From assembly GCA_002347645.1 (NCBI GenBank), contig DDYF01000060.1, positions 63,249 to 127,248 on the forward strand: a stretch of DNA of 64,000 bases, written 5' to 3'. Numbering within the stretch: the first letter of the stretch is position 1; each line of letters starts with the position of its first letter. This document shows, in pieces, positions 52,781 through 62,230 of this stretch. Source of the stretch: Thermoleophilia bacterium UBA2241. GTDB taxonomy: Bacteria > Actinomycetota > Thermoleophilia > UBA2241. The position numbers and the translations under genes were made by a program. Under the pieces are notes generated by a model that worked only from the letters and a program-made list of their open reading frames with translations, made no database searches and had not been told where the DNA came from.

Positions 52781-55700
52781 TCAGCCCGTGCGTCCCGGCC
52801 GCGTCTGCGGATGGACCTCGGGTAGCTCCCAGGCGTCCGGCCGGTGGTAGGGCGCGCCGGCCAGCGCTCCGGAGCGTTCGGACGTGCGGCCCGGCGCCTG
52901 GGTGGCCGCGCCCGCCGGAGCGCCGCGGCCGCCGGCGCGCCCGAGGACGGCGAGCAGGTCGGCGATGCGGTGCGCGACGACGGCCAGGCCGTGCTCCTCG
53001 TCGTTCTGCAGCTCGCCCTCGACGTAGAGGTAGATCGCGCTCTTCAGGACGCGACCGTACGTGAGGTAGACGTCGTTGAAGACCACCACCTGGGCGAGCT
53101 CGGTCTCGTCTTCGAGGGTGAGGAACATCGTGCGGTGGCCCGAGCGGATCCACGGCATCTGCGCACGTTCGAGGACGCCGGCGAGGCGGACGTGTCGCCC
53201 GTGCTTCACCTGGGAGAGCTGCGCGAACGGCGTGACGCCGAGCGTGCAGACCTGGTCGCGCACGAAGCGCAGCGGGTGCGCGCTGACGTTGAGGCCGAGG
53301 AACTCGAGCTCGGCGCGCACCCGCTGCTCGAGGGTCCACGAGGGCAGGAAGTCGAGAGCGCCGAGCTGCTCGTCGAGGACGAGGCGCGGCTGGTCGAGGC
53401 CGGGATGGACGGCCGACGCGGCCGTCTCCCGGGAGCTCGCGGGGGAGCGCTTGGCCGTCCCGGCCGCCGCGCCGGCGCCGCGCCGGCGCCCCGTCGGGCG
53501 CGTGCCGGCGTAGAGCAGCGGCACCTGCGGCAGGAGCTCTTCGCGGCGCACACCGAGCGCGTCGAAGGCGCCGACGCGGACGAGGTTCTCGGCGATCTCG
53601 CGGCTCACGCCGGTGCGGGCGACGAAGTCGGCGAGCGAGCGGTAGGGGCGCGGCGGGCCGGACGGGTCGCCGGGGGCCGCCGGCACGAGGGGCGCTGAGG
53701 GCCCTTCCCCGCCTGCGGCGTCCTGGCCGTCGCCGCGCCCTCCGACGATCGCCCGCCGCGCCGCGCCGCTCATCTCCTTGACGTAGGCGAGCCCGACGCG
53801 CAGCGCCGTGCCGTCGCTCTCGACCTCGAACCACTCGCCGCTGCGGTTGACGTCGACCGGCAGCACCTCGAGGCCCCAGCGACGTGCGTCGTTGAGCACC
53901 ACGCGCGGCGAGTAGAACCCCATGGGCTGGTTGTTGAGCAGGCCGCAGTAGAACTCGGCGGGGTAGTGCGCCTTGAGCCACGCCGAAGCGTTGCAGACGA
54001 TCGCGAAGCAGGCGGCGTGCGCCTTGTTGAAGCCGTAGGCGGCGAAGCCGCGGAGCTGGCGGAAGACCTCTTCCGCCGCGCTCCGCGCGACGCCGCGCGC
54101 CACGGCCTTCTCGACGAACGTGCGGCCGATCTCGTCCATCTCCTCCATGGAGCGCTCGTGGGTCATCGTGCGTCGTAGCAGGTCGGCCTCGGCGAGGCTG
54201 AAGCCGGCGATCTTCGCCGCCACCTCGATGACCTGCTCCTGGTAGACGATGACCCCATAGGTGCGACGCAGGGCGGGCTCCATGTCGGGGTGTGGCACGA
54301 CGACGGGCTCGAGCCCGTGCCGCCGCCTGATGAACGGCGCGATCATGTCGGCTTGCAGCGGCCCCGGGCGGAAGAGCGAGATCGCGGCGATGACGTCTTC
54401 GAAGTCGCGCTGCTGTAGCCGCGTGGCGAGGTTGCGCTGCCCCGAGCTCTCGAGCTGGAAGAGGCCCACCGTGCGCGCCGACCTGATGAGCTCGTACACG
54501 GCCGGGTCGTCGCGCGGCAGCTCCCACGCCTCGACGTGCTCGCCGGTGCGCGCCTCGATGCGGCGCACCGCCTCGGCGATGGCGGAGTGCATCTTGAGGG
54601 CGAGGATGTCCATCTTGACGAGCCCGAGCGTCTCGACGTCGTCCTTGTCGAACTGCGCCACGACGACCCCCTTGGCGGCCCACTGCAGGGGCACGCGGTC
54701 GGTGAGCGGGTCGCGCGAGAGGATGAAGCCGCCGAGATGAGTGCCGAGGTGCATAGGGTAGCCGGCGAGGCGCTCGCCGAGGTGCACGAGGCGGCGGTAG
54801 TGCGGCTGCTGGAACTCGTGCCCGGCGAGCTCGGGACGCTCGTCCATCATCTCGCCCAGCTTGGCGGCGCTGCCCCAGGGGACCTTGCGCGAGAGCTGGT
54901 TCGTCTCGTCGGGTGTGAAGCCGAAGGCGCGGCTGACGATGCGCACCGCCGAGGGCGCGCGCACGGTGTTGACGGTCGCGACCATGGCGACCTTGTCGTG
55001 GCCGAAGCGCTCGTAGATGTACTGGATGACCTCGTCGCGGCGCGCCGAGCAGAAGTCGATGTCGACGTCGGGCATCTCGCGCCGCGCGGGGTTGAGGAAG
55101 CGCTCGAAGAGCAGGCCGTGCTCGATGGGGTCGGCGTCGGTGACGCGCAACACGTAGCTGACGATGCTGTTGCCGGCGGAGCCGCGGCCGGAGTAGTAGA
55201 CGCCGCGGCTGCGCGCGAACTCGACGATGTCGTGGACGGCGAGGAAGTACTCGGCGAAGCCGAGCTCTTCGACGACGCGCAGCTCGCGCTCGAGGCGCGC
55301 GGTGACCTCGGCGGTGAGCGGCCGGTAGCGCTGCTCGGCGCCGGCGAAGCAGCGCTTCCAGAGCAGCGAGAAGGCCGTCTCGCCGACCGGCAGCGGGTAG
55401 GCGGGGAAGAGGAGGCGGCCGAGCCCCAGGTCGAGGTCGCAGCGCTCGGCGATGGCGGCGGCGGCGTGGAACGCCTCCGGCCGCCGCCCGAACAGGCGCC
55501 ACATCTGCGCCGGGCTCTTGAGGTAGAGCTCGGCGTTCTTGCGCCCCAGCGGGTTGGGCAACGGCTGGTTGGCGGCCTCGGCGGCGAGGACGTCGTGCAG
55601 CGGGGCGTCGTCTTTGACCGTGTAGTGGACGTCGTTGGTGGCGACGGTGGGCAGGCGCAGCTCGTGGGCGAGCAGGTCGAGGGCGCGAAGCTGCGCGCCG

Positions 55701-56536
55701 GAGTCGGGCAGCAGCTCATGCTGCAGCTCGATGAAGAAGTCGCGGCCGAAGATATCGCGGAAGACGGAGGCCGCGGCGCGCGCGCCCTTGGGGTCGCCGG
55801 CGAGCAGACGCGACCAGACCTCGCCGCGGCGGCAGGCCGAGAGGGCGACGAGGTGACCGCTGTACTCGGCCAGCGTCGCGAGGCGCGCCAGCGGCGGCTC
55901 GCCGGGGTGCTCGAGGTGGGCGGCGCTGATGATGCGGCAGAGGTCGGACCAGCCGGCGTAGTCGCGGGCCAGCAAGACGAGGTGGTGGCCGCCGGCTCCC
56001 CTGGCGGCGGCCGGCGGCACCGTGGCTGCGCCCTTGAGGTGCGCGATGCCGCCGCCGTAGGGGTCGGGCGCTGCGGGGACGAGGGGGCCCTCAGGGGGCC
56101 GCTCCGCTGCCTCCGTCTGGCTTCGTCTTCCTTCAGGCCCCCCTTCGGACCTCATCGCCCCCTCCGCGCCCTTCCAGGCTGCCGGCGGCCACGCGCCCGT
56201 CGGCGGCGGCCATGTGACCGGGGCCGCCGCGGGGGGCGCCTCTGGGGATCCGGCCGGGCGAGCCGGCTGCGCAGCGCCCGGCACTTGGCCCCACGGCCGC
56301 GGGCGGCCGTCGCGGCCGACGGCCGGCTCGACGGTGAGCTCGACCCCGACGATCGGCTTGATGCCGGCCGCCTTGCACGCCTGGTAGAAGCGCACCGCGC
56401 CGTAGAGACCCTCGTGGTCGGTGACGGCGAGCGCCGGCATGCCGAGCTCGGCGGCGCGGGAGACGACCTCGTCGATACGGCAGGCGCCGTCGCCGAAGGA
56501 GAAGTTCGTGTGCAGGTGCAGATGGACGAAGCTCAC
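52781..56536 (-). CDS. dnaE2: Error-prone DNA polymerase DnaE2/ImuC (Pol III alpha type)
   Basis: C-family polymerase for SOS mutagenesis. The 1251-aa protein starts at GTG 56536. Domains: PHP (VHLHLHTNFSFGDGACRIDE), palm with YYSGRGSAGNS and PDVDIDF (489-495), the third catalytic Asp in VKMDILAL (about 640-646), fingers (FQLESSGQR, YGFNKAHAACFA), tandem HhH and a C-terminal OB fold (VRLAGVLERAQ). It is longer than usual because of a low-complexity insert after the PHP start (about 75-185) and another near 1000. Both contain a PLVPAAP segment, and the first has the ERPPE unit also found in mazG. It follows DUF6504 by 13 nt under a LexA box; no imuB is in the window. Confidence 0.92.
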   Translation of the reverse strand: MSFVHLHLHTNFSFGDGACRIDEVVSRAAELGMPALAVTDHEGLYGAVRFYQACKAAGIKPIVGVELTVEPAVGRDGRPRPWGQVPGAAQPARPAGSPEAPPAAAPVTWPPPTGAWPPAAWKGAEGAMRSEGGPEGRRSQTEAAERPPEGPLVPAAPDPYGGGIAHLKGAATVPPAAARGAGGHHLVLLARDYAGWSDLCRIISAAHLEHPGEPPLARLATLAEYSGHLVALSACRRGEVWSRLLAGDPKGARAAASVFRDIFGRDFFIELQHELLPDSGAQLRALDLLAHELRLPTVATNDVHYTVKDDAPLHDVLAAEAANQPLPNPLGRKNAELYLKSPAQMWRLFGRRPEAFHAAAAIAERCDLDLGLGRLLFPAYPLPVGETAFSLLWKRCFAGAEQRYRPLTAEVTARLERELRVVEELGFAEYFLAVHDIVEFARSRGVYYSGRGSAGNSIVSYVLRVTDADPIEHGLLFERFLNPARREMPDVDIDFCSARRDEVIQYIYERFGHDKVAMVATVNTVRAPSAVRIVSRAFGFTPDETNQLSRKVPWGSAAKLGEMMDERPELAGHEFQQPHYRRLVHLGERLAGYPMHLGTHLGGFILSRDPLTDRVPLQWAAKGVVVAQFDKDDVETLGLVKMDILALKMHSAIAEAVRRIEARTGEHVEAWELPRDDPAVYELIRSARTVGLFQLESSGQRNLATRLQQRDFEDVIAAISLFRPGPLQADMIAPFIRRRHGLEPVVVPHPDMEPALRRTYGVIVYQEQVIEVAAKIAGFSLAEADLLRRTMTHERSMEEMDEIGRTFVEKAVARGVARSAAEEVFRQLRGFAAYGFNKAHAACFAIVCNASAWLKAHYPAEFYCGLLNNQPMGFYSPRVVLNDARRWGLEVLPVDVNRSGEWFEVESDGTALRVGLAYVKEMSGAARRAIVGGRGDGQDAAGGEGPSAPLVPAAPGDPSGPPRPYRSLADFVARTGVSREIAENLVRVGAFDALGVRREELLPQVPLLYAGTRPTGRRRGAGAAAGTAKRSPASSRETAASAVHPGLDQPRLVLDEQLGALDFLPSWTLEQRVRAELEFLGLNVSAHPLRFVRDQVCTLGVTPFAQLSQVKHGRHVRLAGVLERAQMPWIRSGHRTMFLTLEDETELAQVVVFNDVYLTYGRVLKSAIYLYVEGELQNDEEHGLAVVAHRIADLLAVLGRAGGRGAPAGAATQAPGRTSERSGALAGAPYHRPDAWELPEVHPQTRPGRTG

Positions 56537-56549
56537 GACCTTGCTGCCC

Positions 56550-56894
56550 TCAGTTGAGCGCGCGCTCGAGCGACCAGGTCTTGGTGAGCCGGTCGTAGCA
56601 GAGGTCGAAGAGTCGCCCTTCGGCTTCGACCCGGCTGTACGACCGGCTCACGCGGGTCTCGTCGTTCCACCAGCCGGTCTCGACGATCCAGAGCTCGAGG
56701 GTGCGGGCGACGCGGTACCGGCGCCCCCGCCAGATGAAGGCGGACGGTCGCCGCCGGCGCTCGTCCCAGACGACGGCGACGGGCTCGGGGCGGTGCAGGC
56801 CGCCGGTCCGCTTGGCGTTGCACATCTGCCTCGGCCCTTCGATTTGGCGACGGCCGCCAGGCCCGCGGAGAGGGGGAGTTTCGCCGCTCGTCAT
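56550..56894 (-). CDS. DUF6504-like protein, first gene of the SOS operon
   Basis: A small protein (114 aa from ATG 56894, chosen for GGAG 6 nt upstream; ATG 56921 is an alternative). The C-terminal half has the pattern RPSAFIWRGRRYRVARTLELWIVETGWWNDETRVSRSY, a beta-rich, Trp-rich module. It resembles DUF6504, which as I recall accompanies Y-family polymerase or DnaE2 genes in actinobacteria. The role is unknown; co-expression with dnaE2 from a LexA-controlled promoter suggests an accessory mutasome factor (inference). Confidence 0.68.
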   Translation of the reverse strand: MTSGETPPLRGPGGRRQIEGPRQMCNAKRTGGLHRPEPVAVVWDERRRRPSAFIWRGRRYRVARTLELWIVETGWWNDETRVSRSYSRVEAEGRLFDLCYDRLTKTWSLERALN

Positions 56895-56940
56895 GCCGTG
56901 CTCCGGGGTCGTCGCTTCCATGGTCTGCGTGGGGGATCGC

Positions 56941-56969
56941 AGTGTGACACGAACATATGTTCGTGTCAA
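56941..56969 (-). promoter_or_regulatory. SOS promoter of DUF6504-dnaE2
   Basis: On the minus strand TTGACA (56969-56964), 17-bp spacer, CACACT (56946-56941). The core of the LexA palindrome fills the spacer, so LexA would directly exclude RNA polymerase. Confidence 0.7.
56946..56967. promoter_or_regulatory. LexA box (22-bp perfect palindrome)
   Basis: The core CGAACATATGTTCG (56950-56963) matches the Gram-positive/actinobacterial SOS consensus CGAAC-N4-GTTCG. The symmetry extends 4 bp further on each side (GACA/TGTC). Confidence 0.92.
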
Positions 56970-57029
56970 CGTCGGACGGAAGAGACGCTCAGTTACCGCG
57001 GCCGGTATGGGTGCTGGCGGTACGACAGC

Positions 57030-57797
57030 TCAGTCGCCGACGCCGACCTCGGCGAGGTCGACGACGACGACGTCGGCTCCGGCCGCGGCCAGCGCGGCGC
57101 GGTTGCCGCCGCGGTCGACGCCGATCACGAGGGCGAAGCGTCCGCGCCGTCCCGCCTCGACGCCGGCGATCGCGTCCTCCACGACGACTGTGCGGGCCGG
57201 CAAGGCCCCCACGCGCCGCGCCGCCTCGACGAACACCGCGGGGTGGGGTTTGCCGGGCAGGCCGAGTCGCGCCGCGACCTCGTCGTCGACCAGGGCTTCG
57301 AAGAGGTCGCGCACGCCGGCCTTCTGCAGGATGTGGCCCGTGTTGCGGCTCGCCGAGATGACGGCGACACGCACGCCCGCGCGCTTCAACTCGCCGATCA
57401 GGGTGACGGTGCCCGGAAACGCCTGAACTCCCTGCTCTTCGACGAGGCGGTGGAAGTGGGCGTCCTTGCGGTTGCCGAGGCCGCACACCGTCTTGGTCTC
57501 GGGCGGGTCCGACGGGTCTCCCCAGGGGAGGGAGAGCCCGCGCGAGGCGAGGAAGTCGTGCACTCCGTCGAAGCGTGGCTTGCCGTCGACGTGGCGCAGG
57601 TAGTCGCGCTGCGTGAACGGGCCCGCGGCCGCGCCGCCTTCGGCCGCCGCGAGATAGGCGTCGAACAGCGTCTTCCAGGCGGCGGCGTGCACCGTCGCGG
57701 TCTGCGTCACGACGCCGTCCATGTCGAAGACCACGGCGTCGACCGTAGTCTTCCTGAGGATAAGGGTCGGTGCCTCGTCGCCGATCACGCGCGCCAT
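57030..57797 (-). CDS. HAD-IA hydrolase, beta-phosphoglucomutase-like
   Basis: A 255-aa HAD phosphatase/phosphomutase (ATG 57797). The nucleophile and acid/base are D25 and D27 (VVFDMDGVVT). The cap has YLRHVDGKPRFDGVHDFLASRGL, resembling sugar-phosphate mutases. Motif II is VISAS, motif III a Lys in LPGKPHPAVF, motif IV VVEDAIAGVEAG. This subgroup occurs near trehalose/maltose phosphorylase genes in actinobacteria, but none is present here, so the substrate is open. It is divergent from the oligopeptide-binding protein. Confidence 0.85.
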   Translation of the reverse strand: MARVIGDEAPTLILRKTTVDAVVFDMDGVVTQTATVHAAAWKTLFDAYLAAAEGGAAAGPFTQRDYLRHVDGKPRFDGVHDFLASRGLSLPWGDPSDPPETKTVCGLGNRKDAHFHRLVEEQGVQAFPGTVTLIGELKRAGVRVAVISASRNTGHILQKAGVRDLFEALVDDEVAARLGLPGKPHPAVFVEAARRVGALPARTVVVEDAIAGVEAGRRGRFALVIGVDRGGNRAALAAAGADVVVVDLAEVGVGD

Positions 57798-57869
57798 TCT
57801 CTCACGCCGGTGCCGGACAACGGCGCGCGCCGCCAATGGACCGTGTCTGCGCTCGAAATCCCCTGCACT

Positions 57870-57898
57870 TTGGCAGGAACACGGCAAGCGACTATGAT
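57870..57898 (+). promoter_or_regulatory. Sigma70-type promoter of the peptide-binding protein
   Basis: TTGGCA (57870-57875), exactly 17-bp spacer, TATGAT (57893-57898), 69 bp before the ATG at 57967. Confidence 0.7.
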
Positions 57899-57966
57899 GA
57901 CCGTGTCGGACACACGGCGTTGGGGCCCACTGGGGTCGTCCCGCGCCCTTCACGAGGGGGACCACC

Positions 57967-59838
57967 ATGGGGAAGAAGCATCGCCGGCGTTCCGTGCTCA
58001 TCCTCGTCATGGTCGTGCTGGCGGCGCTCGGCGCGTCGCTGGTCGCAGGCCTGACGAGCGCGGGCGCCGAAGAGAGCGCGTCGCCGGCGGCCTCGCCCGG
58101 CGACGAGAAGGTCATCTACCGCGTGGGCTGGGTGGACGAGCCCGACAACCTCAACCCGTTCATCGGCTACACGGCCGAGTCGTACGAGATCTGGTACCTT
58201 TCGTACGACACGCTCGTCGGCTACGACCCGGCCACGCTCTCAGAGATGAAGGGCGAGGAGTCGACGGGCCTCGCCACCGACTGGACGCTCAGCGAGGACG
58301 AGCTCGTCTGGACGTTCACCCTGCGCCAGGACGCGGTGTGGAGCGACGGCGAGCCGGTGACGGCCGAGGACGTGGCCTTCACCTACAATTACGTCATCTC
58401 GAACGAACTGGCGAACTTCACCTCGTACACGAACCTCATCGAGACGGCGACCGTCATCGACGACTACACGGTCGAGTTCACCTGCTCGAAGCCCAAGCCG
58501 GACATGACTCGCCACTACCTGCCGATCATGCCCGAGCACATCTGGTCCAAGGTCAGCCCCAAGGACGCGGCCAAGAACTTCCAGAACGACCCGCCGATCG
58601 TGGCGTCTGGCCCCTTCATGTGCGTCGAGTACAAGAAGGGCAGGTACGTCAAGATGGTCGCCAACCCGCACTGGCGGGGTCCGCAGTCCGAGATCGACGA
58701 GATCTACTTCATGTACTTCACCAACGTCGACACCATGGTGCAGGACCTCAAGGCGGGGAACATCGACGGCTGTACCGGCCTGGACGCCAACAACATGGCG
58801 CAGCTCGAGGACGTGCCCGGCATCGCCGCCGAGGCGGTCGCCGTCGACGGGTTCAACGAGCTGGGCTTCAACTGCTACGACAGTGACGACAGCAAGGGCC
58901 ACCCCGCGCTCAGGGACTGGAAGTTCAGGCAGGCGCTCAACTGGGCGGTCGACCTGCAGAAGGCGGTCGACCTCGTCCACCTTGGGTACACGGTGCCGGG
59001 CACGACCATCATCCCGCCCAACTACTACAAGGACCCCGACTGGCACTGGGAGCCCCCGGACGACGTCAAGTACACCTACGACCCGGAGATGGCCAAGCAG
59101 AAGCTTGACGAGGCCGGATACCCCGACTCTGACGGCGACGGCAGGCGCGAGTACAAGGGCAAGCCGATCGAGCTGAGCCTCATCGCGCGCAGCGAGTCGA
59201 ACATGAGCCAGCAGTACGCGAAGCTCATCGCCGGCTGGTTCAAGGACGTCGGCATCAAGGTGGTCATCGAGGTGATGGACGAGGGCGCCTTGATGGACCG
59301 CCAGTACGAGTACGACAAGAACGACAACTTCACCCCGAACTACGACCTGTTCCTGTGGGGCTGGTACCTCGACTTCGACCCCGGTTCGATGCTGAGCTAC
59401 TTCACCAAGGACCAGATCGAGAGCTGGAGCGACTGCAACTGGTGGGATCCCGAGTACGAGGAGCTGTACACGCTGCAGTCCGAGGAGCTCGACACGGACA
59501 AGCGTGTGGAGTACGTCCATCGCATGCAGGAGATCCTCTACGAGCAGACGCCCTACATCGTCACGGACTACGCGCCCGACTACGAAGCGTGGAACACGGA
59601 CAAGTGGGACGGCTACATCCACATTCCCGAGCCGAACGGCAACGTGATCGTGCCGCCCTTCGGCAACGGGTGCGGCTACGCCAACTTCCTCAGCATCGGT
59701 CCCATCAGCGGCGCCGCCGAGGATGAAGGCGGCTCGGGCGCGACCCTGTGGATCGCCATCGTCGCCGGCGTGGTGGCCGTCGCCATCGTCGCGTGGCTGC
59801 TCCTGCGCGCGCGCAGGCCGCGGGCGATGGAGGAGTAG
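57967..59838 (+). CDS. Membrane-anchored oligopeptide-type ABC substrate-binding protein
   Basis: A 623-aa SBP_bac_5 (cluster C) protein. It has a basic N-terminus and signal peptide ending in TSAGA near 30-34, then a large two-lobed binding domain (DNLNPFIGYTAESYEIWYLSYDTL, WTFTLRQDAVWSDGEPVTAEDVAFTYNYV, VASGPFMCVEYKKGRYVKMVANPHWRG, RQALNWAVDL, LFLWGWYLDFDPGSMLSYF). At the end it has a transmembrane anchor (about 593-612) with a short basic tail. There is no lipobox; the C-terminal anchor replaces it. No permease or ATPase gene follows; a strong terminator does. The partner transporter must be elsewhere. Confidence 0.88.
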   Translation: MGKKHRRRSVLILVMVVLAALGASLVAGLTSAGAEESASPAASPGDEKVIYRVGWVDEPDNLNPFIGYTAESYEIWYLSYDTLVGYDPATLSEMKGEESTGLATDWTLSEDELVWTFTLRQDAVWSDGEPVTAEDVAFTYNYVISNELANFTSYTNLIETATVIDDYTVEFTCSKPKPDMTRHYLPIMPEHIWSKVSPKDAAKNFQNDPPIVASGPFMCVEYKKGRYVKMVANPHWRGPQSEIDEIYFMYFTNVDTMVQDLKAGNIDGCTGLDANNMAQLEDVPGIAAEAVAVDGFNELGFNCYDSDDSKGHPALRDWKFRQALNWAVDLQKAVDLVHLGYTVPGTTIIPPNYYKDPDWHWEPPDDVKYTYDPEMAKQKLDEAGYPDSDGDGRREYKGKPIELSLIARSESNMSQQYAKLIAGWFKDVGIKVVIEVMDEGALMDRQYEYDKNDNFTPNYDLFLWGWYLDFDPGSMLSYFTKDQIESWSDCNWWDPEYEELYTLQSEELDTDKRVEYVHRMQEILYEQTPYIVTDYAPDYEAWNTDKWDGYIHIPEPNGNVIVPPFGNGCGYANFLSIGPISGAAEDEGGSGATLWIAIVAGVVAVAIVAWLLLRARRPRAMEE

Positions 59839-59882
59839 CGCCGGCTGACGGCGGCGCGGTGCCCCGGCGCGCGCCGGGGGTG

Positions 59883-59929
59883 AGACGCGAGGGGGGCGGG
59901 CGCCGCAGGTGCCCGCCCCCCTCGCGTCT
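59883..59929. terminator. Perfect 19-bp bidirectional hairpin terminator
   Basis: AGACGCGAGGGGGGCGGGC (59883-59901) pairs fully with 59911-59929, loop of 9 nt, between the convergent binding-protein and nuclease genes. No T-tract. Confidence 0.85.
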
Positions 59930-59979
59930 GCGTCAGGTTCGCGCCGCCCGCACGTAGCGCGGGTCGCGCCGCCCGCTCC

Positions 59980-62022
59980 TCAGGCCGCTCCGCCCTCCGC
60001 GCTGCGCGGCACGGCGAGGCCGGCGGCGGCGTCGAGGGCGGCGGCACCGAGGCCGCAGGGGGCCACGGCGCCGGCGTCGGCGCCCCCGTCGGACGCCTCC
60101 GGAGTAGGCGTTCCGCAGAGCCGCACCCGCGCGACGAGCTCCTCGGCGAGGCCCGTGAGCGCGGCCTGCTGCGCCTCGCGTGCGGCCGCCTCGTCGCGCA
60201 AGGCCCGCACGTCGAGGACGTGCACCGCCTCCGCGTGGCGCTGGAGCCAGCCGTGGACGAGCAGGACCTCGTCGATCGCCGAGGCGGGCAGTGGCGGGCG
60301 CGGCGGTGTCGCGGCCTGGACGGCGGCGAGGAACTGCAGGCTGCGGTTGAGCGTGAAGGAGCGCGCCGAGACCTCCTTCTCGAGGACCACGGAACCGTGC
60401 GCGACGCCCCACAGGCGCACGCGGCCCTCGATCGGCGCCGGGTAGGTGAGGACCGCGGAGGTGGTGCGCGCGGCGCGCAGGCGGCGGATGCCGCGCAGGG
60501 CGCGCTCGAGGGCCTCGCGCTGGTGCTGGAGGCGGCCGGCCTGCTCGAAGGCAAGACGCTCGACGAGGAGCGCCTGCCGTGCCTCGAGCCGCCGGTCGAC
60601 GTCGAGGCCGTCGCCCTCGAGCACGCGACGGACGGCGGCGACCGCGTCGTCGTAGGCGCCGTCGACCGGGCGCCGGCACGGCGCGAGGCAGGCGCTGGTG
60701 CCCGCGCGGGCACAGGCGTGCTCGGCGGCGCTTCTCGCGCCGGCAGCGGGCTCTGCGCGGCCCGCCTTCGGCAGCCGCGCGCAGGTGCGCAAGGGGTACA
60801 CGCTCGTGAGGCAGTCGATGAAGCGTCGCGCCGTCGACGCCTTGCGGAACGGTCCGGCGTAGTACGCGCCGTCGTCGCGCAGGTTGGGCGTCGCGTAGAG
60901 CCGCGGGTACTGCTCGGCGCTGAGCTTGACGTACTGGTAGCTGCGCGCCCGCGTGCCGTGGGAGTTGTAGTGCGGCCTGTGGCGCGCGATGAGGCGCTGT
61001 TCGAGCAGCAGGGCGGCGAACTCGGAGCCCGTCTCGACGGTCTCGATGCGCTCGAGAAGCTCGAGTGCCTGGCGCGCGTGGTAGGCCTGGCGCTGCAGGA
61101 AGTGGTCGCGTGTGCGGCGGCGCAGGTTCTCTGCCTTGCCGATGTAGAGCGCGTGACCGTGCGCGTCGCGCATGATGTAGACGCCCGGCGCCGCGGGCAA
61201 CCCGTCGGTGAGCGAGATCTTGTGGTAGTTGCGTCGCGCTCCGGGCTCGCAGAAGCGCGCCACCTCTTCGAGCGTCGTCATGCCCTGCTCTTCAAGCCAC
61301 GCGAGGAACATGACGAGGAGCTCGCCCGTGGCTTGCGCGTCCTGCAGGGCACGGTGCTCGGGCTTGACCCGCGTGTCGAAGCGGTAGGCGAGGGCGGCGA
61401 GCGAGCAGCGCTGCTGCGGGCACAACTTGCGCGCCAGTCGAAGCGTGTCGAGGGCGGGGCGCGGGAACGTGCAGCGCATGAGCTTGCCGAGCTCGTAGTC
61501 GAGAAAGGCGAGGTCGAAGCGCGCGTTGTGGGCGACGAGGACCGTGCCCGCGCTGAACTCGACGAAGCGCGGCAGGACCTCTTCGATGCAAGGGGCGCCC
61601 GCCACCGTCGCGTCGTCGATGCCGGTGATGCTCGTGATCATCGCCGGGATGTGTACTCTGGGGTCGACGAGCTGCGAGAACGTCTCCGTCTGCTCGCCGT
61701 TCGCGACGCGGACGGCACCGATCTCGGTGATCTTGCTCGAGCCCGGCGTGGCGCCCGTCGTCTCGAGGTCGACGACCGTGAAGACCACGTCGGCGAGGTC
61801 GCGGCGCTGGTCTTTCCAGGCGGTCAGGCCAAGGTGGACGTCGCTCTCCCACACGAACCGTTCGTCGCTGCGCACGATGTCGTCGACCATGGCGCGCGCG
61901 AGCTCGGGCGAGCAGTTGGCGACGGGGAAGAGGCGGGGCCACACCTCGCGGTAGTCAAGAGCGTCGCCGGCCTGCTCGAGAAGAGCGAAGAGCTCGCCGA
62001 CGGTCGTGAACGCGAGTTGCAC
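59980..62022 (-). CDS. DEDDh exonuclease / GIY-YIG (UvrC-Cho-like) nuclease fusion
   Basis: A 680-aa actinobacterial DNA-repair type protein starting at GTG 62022. An N-terminal region of about 75 residues is followed by a DnaQ-like 3'-5' exonuclease (FTVVDLETTG, HNARFDLAFLD, HRALQDAQATGELL: D, E, D, H-D all present; about 78-240). Then comes a GIY-YIG domain (PGVYIMRDAHGHALYIGKAENLRRRTRDHF, about 285-370) and a UvrC-type Cys-rich/UvrBC helical region (CARAGTSACLAPC). No RNase H-like 5'-incision domain is evident. It corresponds to the Cho-like proteins of mycobacteria. Ala-rich inserts interrupt the C-terminal part. Confidence 0.87.
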   Translation of the reverse strand: MQLAFTTVGELFALLEQAGDALDYREVWPRLFPVANCSPELARAMVDDIVRSDERFVWESDVHLGLTAWKDQRRDLADVVFTVVDLETTGATPGSSKITEIGAVRVANGEQTETFSQLVDPRVHIPAMITSITGIDDATVAGAPCIEEVLPRFVEFSAGTVLVAHNARFDLAFLDYELGKLMRCTFPRPALDTLRLARKLCPQQRCSLAALAYRFDTRVKPEHRALQDAQATGELLVMFLAWLEEQGMTTLEEVARFCEPGARRNYHKISLTDGLPAAPGVYIMRDAHGHALYIGKAENLRRRTRDHFLQRQAYHARQALELLERIETVETGSEFAALLLEQRLIARHRPHYNSHGTRARSYQYVKLSAEQYPRLYATPNLRDDGAYYAGPFRKASTARRFIDCLTSVYPLRTCARLPKAGRAEPAAGARSAAEHACARAGTSACLAPCRRPVDGAYDDAVAAVRRVLEGDGLDVDRRLEARQALLVERLAFEQAGRLQHQREALERALRGIRRLRAARTTSAVLTYPAPIEGRVRLWGVAHGSVVLEKEVSARSFTLNRSLQFLAAVQAATPPRPPLPASAIDEVLLVHGWLQRHAEAVHVLDVRALRDEAAAREAQQAALTGLAEELVARVRLCGTPTPEASDGGADAGAVAPCGLGAAALDAAAGLAVPRSAEGGAA

Positions 62023-62028
62023 GAAGCA

Positions 62029-62034
62029 ATGCTA
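62029..62034 (-). promoter_or_regulatory. -10 element giving a leaderless nuclease transcript
   Basis: TAGCAT on the minus strand ends 6 nt before the GTG at 62022, the same geometry as fpg. Confidence 0.45.
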
Positions 62035-62230
62035 CCGGAGATGAAGGACGGATGCACGGGGGGTGGGAGTACGCCGTGGCGTGACGAGCCATCTCCTCCG
62101 GCACGAGACCGTGGGGACCTCTCTCGCGATCCGCGGCCAACGTGACCCGCCGCTGCCGCGAACGTCACCGGCGGACGGCCATCGTCACTCTGGCGCGGGC
62201 GGCGTCGGGCGCGCATCATGCCCTCGACGC

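Noticed and set aside
56421..58886. 821-codon plus-strand frame crossing dnaE2, DUF6504, HAD and the binding protein
   Set aside because: It runs antisense through three genes and out of frame through a fourth and across the LexA box; no domain recognisable.
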